In this document: in pieces, positions 35,075-43,140 of the stretch
Layout: each line of letters starts with the position of its first letter
How positions within the stretch are numbered: position 1 is the first letter of the stretch
Source of the DNA: Mycobacterium sp. IS-3022
GTDB lineage: Bacteria; Actinomycetota; Actinomycetes; Mycobacteriales; Mycobacteriaceae
DNA: 64,000 bases
Assembly: GCF_001500065.1 (NCBI RefSeq)
Contig: NZ_LQIN01000023.1
Coordinates: forward strand, 124,001-188,000
Direction: 5' to 3'
The notes under the pieces: generated by a model
Seen by the model: only the letters and a program-made list of their open reading frames with translations
Databases searched by the model: none
What the model was told of the DNA's origin: nothing
Position numbers and translations under genes: made by a program

Positions 35075-35929
35075 GTGAGTACGGCACAAGGCAAACGCGG
35101 CGCGACGGATCAGGATGCCGATCGCGCACTGAAAGCCAAACATCGGGCACTGTGGGCGGCCGGCGACTATCCAGCCGTGGCCGCGGACCTGATCCCCGGG
35201 CTGGGGCCTGAACTCGTCCGCGTCTGCGGCGTGCGAGCCGGCGACCGGGTGCTCGACGTCGCGGCCGGTTCGGGAAACGCGGCGATCCCGGCTGCGAAGC
35301 TCGGTGCGGTCGTCACCGCAAGCGATCTCACCCCGGAGTTGTTCGACGCCGGCCGCCGCATCGCCGCCCAACGCGGAGTCGACCTGGAGTGGGTGGAAGC
35401 CGACGCGGAGGCGTTGCCGTTCGCCGACGACAGTTTCGACGTCGTGATGTCCTGTGTCGGTGCGATGTTCGCGCCCCACCATCAGGACACCGCCGACGAG
35501 ATGGTCCGCGTCGTCCGACCCGGCGGAACCATCGGGATGATCAACTGGACGCCACAGGGATTCATCGGCAACCTCTTCGCCACACTGAAGCCCTACGCTC
35601 CGCCGCCGCCCCCTGGCGCGGACCCGCCGCCGCTGTGGGGCGACGAGGATCATGTCCGGGCGCTGCTGGGGAATCGGGTAGCCGAGGCGAACCTGCGCAG
35701 GCAGACCGTGCGCCTGGAGCACTGCGCGACCCCGGCCGAGTTTCGTGAGTACTGGAAGCGCAACTACGGGCCGACCATCGCCGCGTACAAGTTCAACGCC
35801 GACGACCCCGAGCGGCTCGAGGCCCTCGACGCCGACTTCCTGGCGTTCCTTCAGAAGTGGAACACCGGCGACGACAGCCGGGCGTTGTGGGAGGCCGAGT
35901 ACCTGGTGGTGACCGCAGTCAAGCGTTGA
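35075..35929 (+). CDS. Class I SAM-dependent methyltransferase
   Basis: A 284-residue methyltransferase of the UbiE/Methyltransf_11 type. Motif I is VLDVAAGSGNAAIPAA, an acidic residue ends strand 2 (TASDLTPELFDAG), and motif post-II is WVEADAEALPFADDSFDVVMSCVGAMFAPHH, followed by VRPGGTIGMINW. The substrate is unknown. The 113 bp upstream hold no clear promoter. It lies between the ArsR gene and the Ni/Co importer, and the element at 35933 starts 3 nt after its stop. Confidence 0.88.
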   Translation: MSTAQGKRGATDQDADRALKAKHRALWAAGDYPAVAADLIPGLGPELVRVCGVRAGDRVLDVAAGSGNAAIPAAKLGAVVTASDLTPELFDAGRRIAAQRGVDLEWVEADAEALPFADDSFDVVMSCVGAMFAPHHQDTADEMVRVVRPGGTIGMINWTPQGFIGNLFATLKPYAPPPPPGADPPPLWGDEDHVRALLGNRVAEANLRRQTVRLEHCATPAEFREYWKRNYGPTIAAYKFNADDPERLEALDADFLAFLQKWNTGDDSRALWEAEYLVVTAVKR

Positions 35930-35932
35930 CGC

Positions 35933-35982
35933 GACTTCGGTGTAGTTGGTTGCGCTCACCGCGACCGGCGACACCGAAATCA
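35933..35982. repeat. 50-bp hairpin element, family B, copy 1
   Basis: It begins 3 nt after the methyltransferase stop. The arms TTCGGTGTAG and CGACACCGAA pair imperfectly (one mismatch) around a loop of about 24 nt. The copy at 50176-50225 aligns without gaps over 50 bp with about nine differences. The position immediately after a stop suggests a mobile or amplified terminator-like element. Confidence 0.65.
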
Positions 35983-35998
35983 CTCCCCAGGCGCCTCC

Positions 35999-36018
35999 AG
36001 CTGAACATCTGTTCAGCT
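35999..36018. promoter_or_regulatory. Perfect 9-2-9 palindromic operator upstream of cbiM
   Basis: AGCTGAACA (35999-36007), TC, TGTTCAGCT (36010-36018). It contains TGAA-N6-TTCA, the core of ArsR/SmtB operators, and touches the putative -35 box of cbiM. The same core also resembles a LexA box (GAAC-N4-GTTC), but nothing nearby belongs to the SOS response. Confidence 0.65.
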
Positions 36019-36047
36019 AGACAGGTGTCGACACCAAGTTCTAGGGT
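36018..36047 (+). promoter_or_regulatory. Promoter of the cbiM operon, leaderless
   Basis: TAGACA (36018-36023), 18 nt, TAGGGT (36042-36047); GTG 36054 follows after 6 nt, so the transcript would be leaderless. A perfect 12-bp palindrome GGTGTCGACACC (36024-36035) fills the spacer and could be a second operator. Confidence 0.5.
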
Positions 36048-36053
36048 TGCGGG

Positions 36054-36752
36054 GTGGCTTACCAGTACGTCGCCATGCACATGAGCGACGGCATCGTCAA
36101 CGCGCCGACCTCCGTCGTCTTCGGCCTCATCGCCGTCGTGGCCGTCGGATTCTGCGCGGCCAAGGCGCGAAACGAACTGGACGAACGCACGGTGCCGCTG
36201 GCCGGGTTGGTTGCCGCGTTCATCTTCGCGGTGCAGATGGTGAACTTCCCGATCCTGCCGGGGGTCAGCGGGCATTTGCTCGGCGGCGCCCTCGCCGCGA
36301 TCCTGGTCGGCCCGTACACGGGGGCGTTGTGCATCGCGATCGTGCTGGTGGTGCAGGCGCTGCTGTTCGCCGACGGCGGGGTCACCGCGCTGGGCACCAA
36401 CATCACCAACATGGCCGTGATCGGGGTGGCCGCCGGATATTCGACGGCTGTGTTGCTCTATGCCGTGGCCCGCAAACGAGGTGACGTCCCGGTGGGTGGG
36501 CTCGGCGTCATCGCCTTCATCGCGGCGCTGATCGGAACAATCTGTGCAGCAATGGGATTCGTTCTCGAGTACGCGATCGGCGGCGCGGCGACGACGTCGA
36601 TGGGCGCCGTCAGCGGATACATGTTCGGCACTCATGCGCTGATCGGGGTCGGGGAGGGGCTGATCACCGCGGTCACGGTGATGGCTGTCGCGCGGTCGCG
36701 TCCCGATCTGGTGTATCTGTTGCGCGGGACCCGACAGGAGGTCGCGGCATGA
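36054..36752 (+). CDS. cbiM: ECF-type cobalt/nickel transporter substrate subunit CbiM
   Basis: A 232-residue membrane protein with about seven hydrophobic helices, the metal-binding S component of a CbiMNQO-type energy-coupling-factor importer. MHMSDGIVNAP (residues 8-18) corresponds to the MHIPDG start of CbiM/NikM, where the first Met-His pair binds the metal. If ATG 36075 were the start, this motif would be N-terminal as in known structures; GTG 36054, however, has a well-placed leaderless promoter. Other family motifs are LPGVSGHLLGGALAAILVGPYTG and THALIGVGEGLITA. It overlaps the next gene by ATGA. Confidence 0.92.
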   Translation: MAYQYVAMHMSDGIVNAPTSVVFGLIAVVAVGFCAAKARNELDERTVPLAGLVAAFIFAVQMVNFPILPGVSGHLLGGALAAILVGPYTGALCIAIVLVVQALLFADGGVTALGTNITNMAVIGVAAGYSTAVLLYAVARKRGDVPVGGLGVIAFIAALIGTICAAMGFVLEYAIGGAATTSMGAVSGYMFGTHALIGVGEGLITAVTVMAVARSRPDLVYLLRGTRQEVAA

Positions 36753-37108
36753 GGGCACGGTGGCGGTTCTGGACGGTGTTCGCCGTCGCCACTCTCCTGA
36801 TCGCCGGTGTGGTGTCCTACTTCGCGAGTTCCAGCCCCGACGGGCTGGACTCGGCGACGCTGCGCGGCTGCGAAATCGTCGAGACCGCCGACGGCGAGGA
36901 GCTGACCGGCGAGTGCATCGCCCAGCACGCCGACGACCACAGCCTCGCGGCGTCGCCGTTGGCCGACTACGCGATCGCCGGGCGCGACGGCACCGGGGGA
37001 GTCGCCGGCATCATCGGCGTGCTGGCGACGGTGGTGGTTGCGGGCTCGGTGTTCTGGTTGATCGCCCGCAGCCGCAAGGCGGACGACAGCAGCGGGAGCC
37101 GGCGCTAG
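36749..37108 (+). CDS. cbiN: CbiN-like (PDGLE) accessory subunit
   Basis: A 119-residue protein with two membrane helices (about residues 7-26 and 85-108) and an outside loop between them. PDGLDSA at about residue 31 is the PDGLE/CbiN signature just after helix 1. The loop has two cysteines (RGCEIVE and GECIAQHADDHS) and several His/Asp, more than usual for CbiN, which might help capture metal; that is inference. CbiN helps load metal into CbiM. It overlaps cbiM by 4 nt and sits 2 nt before cbiQ. Confidence 0.82.
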   Translation: MRARWRFWTVFAVATLLIAGVVSYFASSSPDGLDSATLRGCEIVETADGEELTGECIAQHADDHSLAASPLADYAIAGRDGTGGVAGIIGVLATVVVAGSVFWLIARSRKADDSSGSRR

Positions 37109-37110
37109 CC

Positions 37111-37884
37111 ATGGGCGCGGGCGCCCATCCGCTCTACCGGCACGACGACTCCGCAGTGCACCGTGCCCCCGCCGAGGTCAAGATCGTCTGTCTGCTGGTG
37201 TTCGTCCTCGCGGTGGTCGCGACGCCGCGGGAGATGTTCTGGCCCTTCGCCGTCTACGCCGCGATCGTCGTCGTCGTCTGGCGGCTCGCACGCATCCCTC
37301 TGCGGTGGATCCTGCCGCGGATGCTGATCGAGGCGCCGTTCCTGGTTCTGGCGGTGCTCCTACCGTTCGCCGAGGGCGGCCAGCGTGTCGACGTGGCGGG
37401 CTTGCAGCTTTCGGCCACCGGGCTGTGGGCAGCGTGGGGCATCGTCGTCAAGGGCACGTTGGGGGTCGCGGCGGCCCTGACGGTGGCGGCCACCACGTCG
37501 ACGACCGAGTTGCCGATGGCGTTGAGCAGGCTGGGAATGCCCGCGGTGGTGACCTCGGTCCTGGTGCTGATGATCCGCTACGTCGATCTGCTCACCGGCG
37601 AGGCCAGCCGCATGCGGATGGCACGCGTCTCGCGCGGCGACTCGCCGCGTGTTCTGCATCAGGCGGGCGCCATCGCCAAGGGGATCGGAGCCTTGTTCTT
37701 GCGCTCCTACGAACGTGGCGAGCGGGTGTACGTGGCGATGCTGTCACGCGGATTCGACGGCAACGCACCGGATCTGGCGGTGATCGGGGCGCCGCCGCGG
37801 GCGGCCGCGTCGCAATGGGTGGTCGCCATGACACCCGCCGTCGCTGCGGTGGCGATCGCGACGGCGGCGTGGGTATTGCGATGA
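37111..37884 (+). CDS. cbiQ: ECF transporter transmembrane subunit CbiQ
   Basis: A 257-residue T component that couples the ATPase to CbiM. Four or five hydrophobic helices lie at about residues 20-165, and the two cytoplasmic coupling motifs appear as RMRMARVSRG and VYVAMLSRGFDG, the short Ala-Arg-x pattern of EcfT proteins that docks in the ATPase groove. ATG 37111 follows the cbiN stop by 2 nt; an upstream in-frame extension would lie inside cbiN. It overlaps cbiO by ATGA. Confidence 0.92.
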   Translation: MGAGAHPLYRHDDSAVHRAPAEVKIVCLLVFVLAVVATPREMFWPFAVYAAIVVVVWRLARIPLRWILPRMLIEAPFLVLAVLLPFAEGGQRVDVAGLQLSATGLWAAWGIVVKGTLGVAAALTVAATTSTTELPMALSRLGMPAVVTSVLVLMIRYVDLLTGEASRMRMARVSRGDSPRVLHQAGAIAKGIGALFLRSYERGERVYVAMLSRGFDGNAPDLAVIGAPPRAAASQWVVAMTPAVAAVAIATAAWVLR

Positions 37885-38615
37885 CCGCGGTCACCATCGA
37901 GGCGCTGCGCCACGTCTACCCGGACGGCCAGGTGGCCCTCGACGGCGTCGACCTGGCCGTCGCACATGGTGAGCGCGTCGCGGTGCTGGGGCCCAACGGC
38001 GCCGGCAAGACCACGCTGATGCTTCACCTGAACGGCGTGCTCACCGCGACGTCGGGCACCGTGCGGATCGGCGATTCCGTGTTGACGCGCAAGACCATTC
38101 ACGACATCCGCAGGCGTGTGGGGTTGGTCTTCCAGGATCCCGACGATCAGCTGTTCATGCCGACCGTCGCGCAGGATGTGGCGTTCGGCCCCGCCAACTT
38201 CGGGTTGCGCGGCGACGAGTTGGCGGCGCGGGTACGGCAGGCGTTACAGACCGTTTCGCTCACCGAACAGGCCGACCGCAGCCCCACCCACCTGTCGGCG
38301 GGCCAACGGCGCCGGGCGGCATTGGCGACGGTGCTGGCGTGTGCGCCCGACATTCTCGTGCTCGACGAACCGTCGGCGAACCTCGATCCCGTGGCGCGCC
38401 GCGAACTGGCCGAAACCTTGTCGGGCCTCGAGGCGACGATGTTGATCGTCACACACGACCTGCCGTACGCCGCCCAACTGTGCGAGCGGGCGGTGGTGAT
38501 GGACCGCGGCATAATTGTGGCCGACGGGCCGATCCGCGACATCCTCTCGGATGCAGAACTTCTTGCCGCACACCGCCTGGAACTGCCCTGGGGTTTCGAG
38601 GTGCCGGCGCGCTAA
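37881..38615 (+). CDS. cbiO: ECF transporter ATPase CbiO
   Basis: A 244-residue ABC ATPase that powers Ni/Co import. Walker A is GPNGAGKTT (residues 37-45), the Q-loop VGLVFQDPDDQLFMPTV is the typical ECF form, the signature is LSAGQRRRAALA, and Walker B is ILVLDEPSANLDP, followed by the switch His in VTHDLPYA. Only one ATPase gene is present, so it probably acts as a homodimer. Its stop overlaps the stop of the convergent mtr by 3 nt. Confidence 0.94.
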   Translation: MTAVTIEALRHVYPDGQVALDGVDLAVAHGERVAVLGPNGAGKTTLMLHLNGVLTATSGTVRIGDSVLTRKTIHDIRRRVGLVFQDPDDQLFMPTVAQDVAFGPANFGLRGDELAARVRQALQTVSLTEQADRSPTHLSAGQRRRAALATVLACAPDILVLDEPSANLDPVARRELAETLSGLEATMLIVTHDLPYAAQLCERAVVMDRGIIVADGPIRDILSDAELLAAHRLELPWGFEVPAR

Positions 38616-40027
38616 TGGCGCTTCGACGGCGGCCACGGCGGTTCCCCGCAGAGCGCCAGCAGAGCGTTCTCGATGATCTCGGGTAACGCGGGATGAATCC
38701 AGTACTGCCCGCGCGCCATGTCCTGGGCGGGCAGGTCGAAGGCCATCGCCTGAATGATGGGCTGGATCAACGACGACGCCTGATGGCCCATGATGTGTGC
38801 GCCCAGGAGCAGGCCGGTGTCGTCGTCGACGACCAGCTTGGCGATGCCGGTGGTGTCCTCCATCGCCCAGCCGTAGGCGACGTCACTGTAGTCCTGGATC
38901 TTGACCTTGATCCGGAATCCCTTTGCGCGTGCCTGGTTTTCGGTCAACCCGACGCTGGCGATCTGTGGATCGGTGAACACCGCTGAGGGCACATGGCGAT
39001 GGTTGGCCGCGACCAGCGCATCCGTGTCGTCCCAGTCTTGGAGCAGATTGTGCTTGACGACGCGCGCTTCGTGGTTGGCGACGTGCTTGAGCTGAAAGTC
39101 CGAAGACACGTCGCCGAGCGCGAAAACGCCGCGCGCCGTGGTGCGTTGGTAGTCGTCGACGACGACCTGTCCGCCCGCGGTGACCTTCACGCCGGCGTGC
39201 TCGGCGTCGAGCAGGTCGCCGTTGGGAACGCGGCCCGTCGCCACCAGCAGCGTGTCGCCGCGCAACTTCGAGCCGTCCGTGCAGGTGATCTCGACGCCTC
39301 CGCCGGCCTCACGCGCATCCGCCAGCTCGTGGTGGTTGCGCACCTCCCACTTCTTGGCGGCGATGTCGGTGAAGCGCATGGCGATGTCGTCGTCGTGGCC
39401 GCGCAGCAGCGTGCTGCCGCGGATCAGCAGCGTCACGTGGCTGCCCAGGGAGCTGAAGATGTGGGCGAACTCGCAGGCCACGTACCCGCCGCCGACGATG
39501 ATGAGGTGCTCGGGCACATCGGTGATCCGCATGATTGTGTCGCTGGTGTGGTACGGCACACCGCATTCCGCGACCGCGTCGGGGACCACGGCCCGCGAAC
39601 CGGCGGCGAGCACCACCTGGTCGGCGGTGAACTCCTCACCGTCGTCGGTGCGCAGCGCGTAACGGCCGTCGGGTCGAGTGGGTCGGAACCTGGCGTGGCT
39701 GGCGAACACCTGCACGTTGGGCGAGGACCGGCGGTAGTTCTCCCCGCTCATCGCGATCGGATCGATCCGCCCGAACACCCGCGAGACAATGTCGGGCCAC
39801 CGCACCGCGTCGACGTGGGCATCGACGCCGTACCGCGACGCCTCCCGGACGTCCTGCGCGACTCCCGCCGCGTACACGAACATCTTCGTCGGGATGCAGC
39901 CGACGTTGAGGCATGTGCCGCCGAAGATGCCCTGCTCGCAGATCGCCACCTTCTTGTCGACGTATCGCTCGTCGAGAATCGTGTTGCCGGAACCGGTTCC
40001 GATGATCGCGATGTCGAAGTGCGTCAT
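38612..40027 (-). CDS. mtr: Mycothione reductase
   Basis: A 471-residue FAD disulfide reductase that keeps mycothiol, the actinobacterial thiol buffer, in the reduced state with NADPH. The FAD motif is GTGSGNTILD (residues 10-19), where glutathione reductases have GxGxxG, and the redox disulfide is in GTCLNVGCIPTKM (Cys39, Cys44). The NAD(P) motif is VGGGYVACEFAHIF and the C-terminal base is in HPALPEIIENAL. It corresponds to Rv2855. It follows the hydrolase gene by 3 nt on the same strand. Confidence 0.95.
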   Translation of the reverse strand: MTHFDIAIIGTGSGNTILDERYVDKKVAICEQGIFGGTCLNVGCIPTKMFVYAAGVAQDVREASRYGVDAHVDAVRWPDIVSRVFGRIDPIAMSGENYRRSSPNVQVFASHARFRPTRPDGRYALRTDDGEEFTADQVVLAAGSRAVVPDAVAECGVPYHTSDTIMRITDVPEHLIIVGGGYVACEFAHIFSSLGSHVTLLIRGSTLLRGHDDDIAMRFTDIAAKKWEVRNHHELADAREAGGGVEITCTDGSKLRGDTLLVATGRVPNGDLLDAEHAGVKVTAGGQVVVDDYQRTTARGVFALGDVSSDFQLKHVANHEARVVKHNLLQDWDDTDALVAANHRHVPSAVFTDPQIASVGLTENQARAKGFRIKVKIQDYSDVAYGWAMEDTTGIAKLVVDDDTGLLLGAHIMGHQASSLIQPIIQAMAFDLPAQDMARGQYWIHPALPEIIENALLALCGEPPWPPSKRH

Positions 40028-40030
40028 GGG

Positions 40031-41050
40031 TCAGCCTCCTCGGGATTGGGTGGTGGCATTCCAGCGGTGCGCGAGATACCAGTCCAGCCAGCCGGTCAGC
40101 TCCTGGTAGGCGGCCTGCCGCGGTTCGGGCATCGACAGGAACACGTCGTGCTTGGCGTCGGCGATCGGCACGACGGTGGTCCGGTTGCCGATGCAGCCGG
40201 CCCACCGGGCGATCTGCCTGACATCGAGCACCGCGTCGCCGCGCTGGATCTCATCGATTTTTCGGGGGTCCCGGACCTCACGAACGCTGCGGTCCGAGCG
40301 CAGGATCAGGTTCGGCACGCCGACGTCGAGCCCGCGGTGCAGTTTCGCGTGGCCCCGGCGAATGGCGTGGATCCAGCCGGTCGTGACCGGGAAGCCGCCG
40401 ACCGGCTTCCACCTCAGGTCGTAGTCGAAGTCACCGTGGTAGTCGCGGTGCAGTGTCGTGCCGTACCCGCCCTCGGTCGGCGGGCGCACCACCAGCCGTT
40501 TGCGAAACCGGGAGACCGCGCCCAGCGCGGCGCGCGTCGGCGCGGCCCGCAGGATCGACGGCCCCTGCAGATCGAGCCACGGGCTGTTGAGCACCAGACC
40601 GGCAACGCGTTTGCGACCGGTCTGCCCGCGGCTGCGCAACCGGTCCAGCCACAGCGACACGATGAGGCCACCGGCCGAATGCCCGTACACCAACACCTGC
40701 GCCGGTGACACCGAGGCAATGATGTCGAGCGCACGCTCGAGTTCCGCGTAGTAGCGGGTCAGGTCGGTGGTGAAGTGCGGGGTTTGGCCCTCCCGCCAGG
40801 AGCGGCCGCATTTGTGCAAATCGACGGCGTAGAACGCGAACCCCCGCGCGGCGAAGTGGTCGGCAAGCTCGGTGTTGAAGAAGTAGTCGGTGAACCCGTG
40901 CACCAACAGGACGGCGTGGGTGGCCGACGGATCGGGCTCACCGCGGCGGACCAGGGTCGCGACGAGTTCACCCTCGCCGTCCGGGTCTGTGCCGAGGGCC
41001 ATCGTGTGTTGCCAGTAGCCCGGCAGTACGTCGGCCTTCCAGTCGGGCAC
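40031..41050 (-). CDS. Alpha/beta hydrolase (Rv2854-like)
   Basis: A 339-residue serine hydrolase of the monoacylglycerol lipase/lysophospholipase type. The oxyanion strand is LLVHGFTDYFFN, the nucleophile is in VYGHSAGGLIVSLWL, and a His in DAKHDVFLSMPEPR is the likely triad base. A GTG at 41050 gives VVPDWKADVLPGYWQHT, the likely start; the frame stays open far upstream but that part is the shadow of mqo. The order hydrolase-mtr matches Rv2854-Rv2855. The substrate is unknown. Confidence 0.83.
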   Translation of the reverse strand: MPDWKADVLPGYWQHTMALGTDPDGEGELVATLVRRGEPDPSATHAVLLVHGFTDYFFNTELADHFAARGFAFYAVDLHKCGRSWREGQTPHFTTDLTRYYAELERALDIIASVSPAQVLVYGHSAGGLIVSLWLDRLRSRGQTGRKRVAGLVLNSPWLDLQGPSILRAAPTRAALGAVSRFRKRLVVRPPTEGGYGTTLHRDYHGDFDYDLRWKPVGGFPVTTGWIHAIRRGHAKLHRGLDVGVPNLILRSDRSVREVRDPRKIDEIQRGDAVLDVRQIARWAGCIGNRTTVVPIADAKHDVFLSMPEPRQAAYQELTGWLDWYLAHRWNATTQSRGG

Positions 41051-41197
41051 GACAGCAACGATAGTCGGCGCACCCGAGCCTCCTGCGGTGAAGCGGTCCC
41101 ACTTCGTGCGCGGGGATTGAGATGGCGCCCTGCGGGCTAACCTGATGACCGACCATGACCGCGACCGCGAAGGACAACAGCGTCTGGGGGACTGACA

Positions 41198-42697
41198 GTG
41201 GCTGACGACCATCCGACGACCGACGTCGTGCTCGTCGGCGCGGGCATCATGAGCGGCACGCTGGGTGCCATGCTGCGGATACTGGAGCCGGATCTGTCGA
41301 TCACGCTCATCGAGCGCCTCGACGGGGCGGCCGCCGAAAGCAGCGATGCGTGGAACAACGCCGGCACCGGGCACTCGGCGCTGTGCGAACTCAACTACAC
41401 CCCGCAGAAGCCCGACGGTTCGATCGACATCGCCAAAGCGGTGCGCGTCAACGAACAATTTCAGGTGACCCGCCAGTTCTGGGCCTATGCCGTGGAGAAC
41501 GGGTTGATCAGCGATCCGCGCAGCTTCCTCAATCCCGTTCCGCACGTGAGCTTCGTGCACGGCGCGGCCAATGTGAAATACCTCCGGCGCCGCTACGAGG
41601 CTCTGGTGACCAACCCGCTGTTCGCCGGCATGGAATTCATCGACGACGAGGACGAGTTCGCCCGGCGGCTGCCGCTGATGGCCCAGAAGCGCGACTTCTC
41701 CGACTCGGTGGCGCTGAACTGGACCCAGGGGGGCACGGACGTCGACTTCGGTGCGCTGTCGCGCCAACTCATCGGCTTCGTCGCCCAGCGCGGTATGACC
41801 ACACGATTCGGGCACGAGGTGCGCGACCTGCGCCAGGAGCCCGACGGCTCGTGGACGCTGAAAGTGGAAAACCTGCGTACCGGCCGGACCAGCAAGCTCA
41901 AAGCCAAGTTCGTCTTCGTCGGCGCGGGCGGCGGGGCGCTGAACCTGTTGCAGAAAGCCGGCATGAAGGAGGCCAAGGGCTTCGGCGGCTTCCCGGTCAG
42001 TGGCAAGTTCCTGCGCACCGACGTGTCGAGGTTGACCGCGGCGCATCGGGCCAAGGTCTACGGCCAGCCTCCGGTGGGTGCGCCGCCGATGTCGGTTCCG
42101 CACCTGGACGCCCGCATGATCAACGGCAAATCGTGGTTGCTGTTCGGGCCGTTCGCGGGCTGGTCCCCGAAGTTCCTCAAGCAGGGCGACGTCTTCGACC
42201 TGCCCGAGTCCATCACGTTGAACAACGTCGCGTCCCTGGTCAACGTCGGGCTCACCCAGTTCGGGTTGCTGAAGTACCTTGTCGGTCAGTTGATGCTGTC
42301 GGACGCCGAACGAATCGACGCGCTGCGCGAATTCGCCCCGAGCGCAAGGGAATCGGACTGGGAGCTCAACGTCGCGGGACAGCGGGTCCAGGTCATCTGC
42401 GGCGCGAAGGGCAAGGGGGTGCTGGACTTCGGAACGACCGTCCTGACCGCGGGTGACGGCACCATCGCCGGCCTGCTCGGCGCATCGCCCGGGGCGTCGA
42501 CCGCGGTGCCCGCGATGCTCGACGTCATGCAGCGCTGCTTCGCCCAGCGCTACCAGGCGTGGCTGCCGAAACTGCAGGAGATGGTGCCGTCGCTGGGCCA
42601 TGAGTTGTCCTCGGAGCCGGCGCTGTTCGACGAAGTGTGGTCGCACGGGACCCGTGTGCTGCGGCTCGACGAATCCTCGGCGGTGGCCGCCGGATGA
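41198..42697 (+). CDS. mqo: Malate:quinone oxidoreductase
   Basis: A 499-residue FAD enzyme of the membrane surface that oxidises malate to oxaloacetate and passes electrons to menaquinone, a TCA-cycle step. The FAD motif is [16 protein letters not shown], followed by [33 protein letters not shown], the signature of Mqo; [15 protein letters not shown] is the second nucleotide contact. The start is GTG 41198; TAACCT at 41138-41143 may be a -10 box. It overlaps the GNAT gene by 4 nt. Confidence 0.96.
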   Translation: MADDHPTTDVVLVGAGIMSGTLGAMLRILEPDLSITLIERLDGAAAESSDAWNNAGTGHSALCELNYTPQKPDGSIDIAKAVRVNEQFQVTRQFWAYAVENGLISDPRSFLNPVPHVSFVHGAANVKYLRRRYEALVTNPLFAGMEFIDDEDEFARRLPLMAQKRDFSDSVALNWTQGGTDVDFGALSRQLIGFVAQRGMTTRFGHEVRDLRQEPDGSWTLKVENLRTGRTSKLKAKFVFVGAGGGALNLLQKAGMKEAKGFGGFPVSGKFLRTDVSRLTAAHRAKVYGQPPVGAPPMSVPHLDARMINGKSWLLFGPFAGWSPKFLKQGDVFDLPESITLNNVASLVNVGLTQFGLLKYLVGQLMLSDAERIDALREFAPSARESDWELNVAGQRVQVICGAKGKGVLDFGTTVLTAGDGTIAGLLGASPGASTAVPAMLDVMQRCFAQRYQAWLPKLQEMVPSLGHELSSEPALFDEVWSHGTRVLRLDESSAVAAG

Positions 42698-43140
42698 CGG
42701 TTGCGCTGCGCCGCAGCTGGTCGCGCGACCTCGACGCCGCGATGCTCTACGAACTGCTGAAGCTGCGGGTCGAGGTGTTCGTCGTGGAGCAGGCCACCCC
42801 GTACCCTGAACTCGACGGCCGTGACCTGCTGGCCGAGACCCGGCACTTCTGGCTGGAAACCCCCAGCGGCGAAGTCATTTCGACGTTGCGGCTGATGGAG
42901 GAACACCCCGGCGGGCAGAAGGGCTTCCGCATCGGGCGGGTCTGCACCAAGCGGGAGGCCCGCGGACACGGGCACAGCACCCGGCTGCTGCAGGCCGCGC
43001 TGGCCGAGGTGGGTGACTACCCGTGCCGGATCGACTCGCAGACGTACCTGGCCGACATGTACGCCCGCCTCGGCTTCGTCCGCGACGGTGAGGAGTTCCT
43101 CGAGGACGGCATTCCGCACGTCCCTATGCTGAAGCCGTGA
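42694..43140 (+). CDS. GNAT acetyltransferase, ElaA-like (Rv2851c)
   Basis: A 148-residue N-acetyltransferase. [16 protein letters not shown] near the start is characteristic of the ElaA subfamily, and the acetyl-CoA loop lies in [25 protein letters not shown]. The substrate is unknown. ATG 42694 overlaps the mqo stop, and its own stop overlaps the GTG of the next gene (GTGA), so mqo, this gene and the chelatase-like gene form a tightly coupled operon. Confidence 0.88.
   Translation: MTVALRRSWSRDLDAAMLYELLKLRVEVFVVEQATPYPELDGRDLLAETRHFWLETPSGEVISTLRLMEEHPGGQKGFRIGRVCTKREARGHGHSTRLLQAALAEVGDYPCRIDSQTYLADMYARLGFVRDGEEFLEDGIPHVPMLKP

Noticed and set aside
35999..36018. LexA/SOS box reading of the palindrome
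   Set aside because: GAAC-N4-GTTC also fits LexA, but the flanks differ from the mycobacterial box and the operon is metal transport with an ArsR gene close by; kept as an alternative only.
35930..36053. Cobalamin riboswitch before cbiM
   Set aside because: No B12-box (GCCACTG-like) sequence or room for the conserved fold; palindromic operators explain the region better.
40031..42646. An 871-codon open frame on the minus strand
   Set aside because: Only its last 340 codons encode the hydrolase; the rest is the shadow of mqo, typical of GC-rich codon bias.
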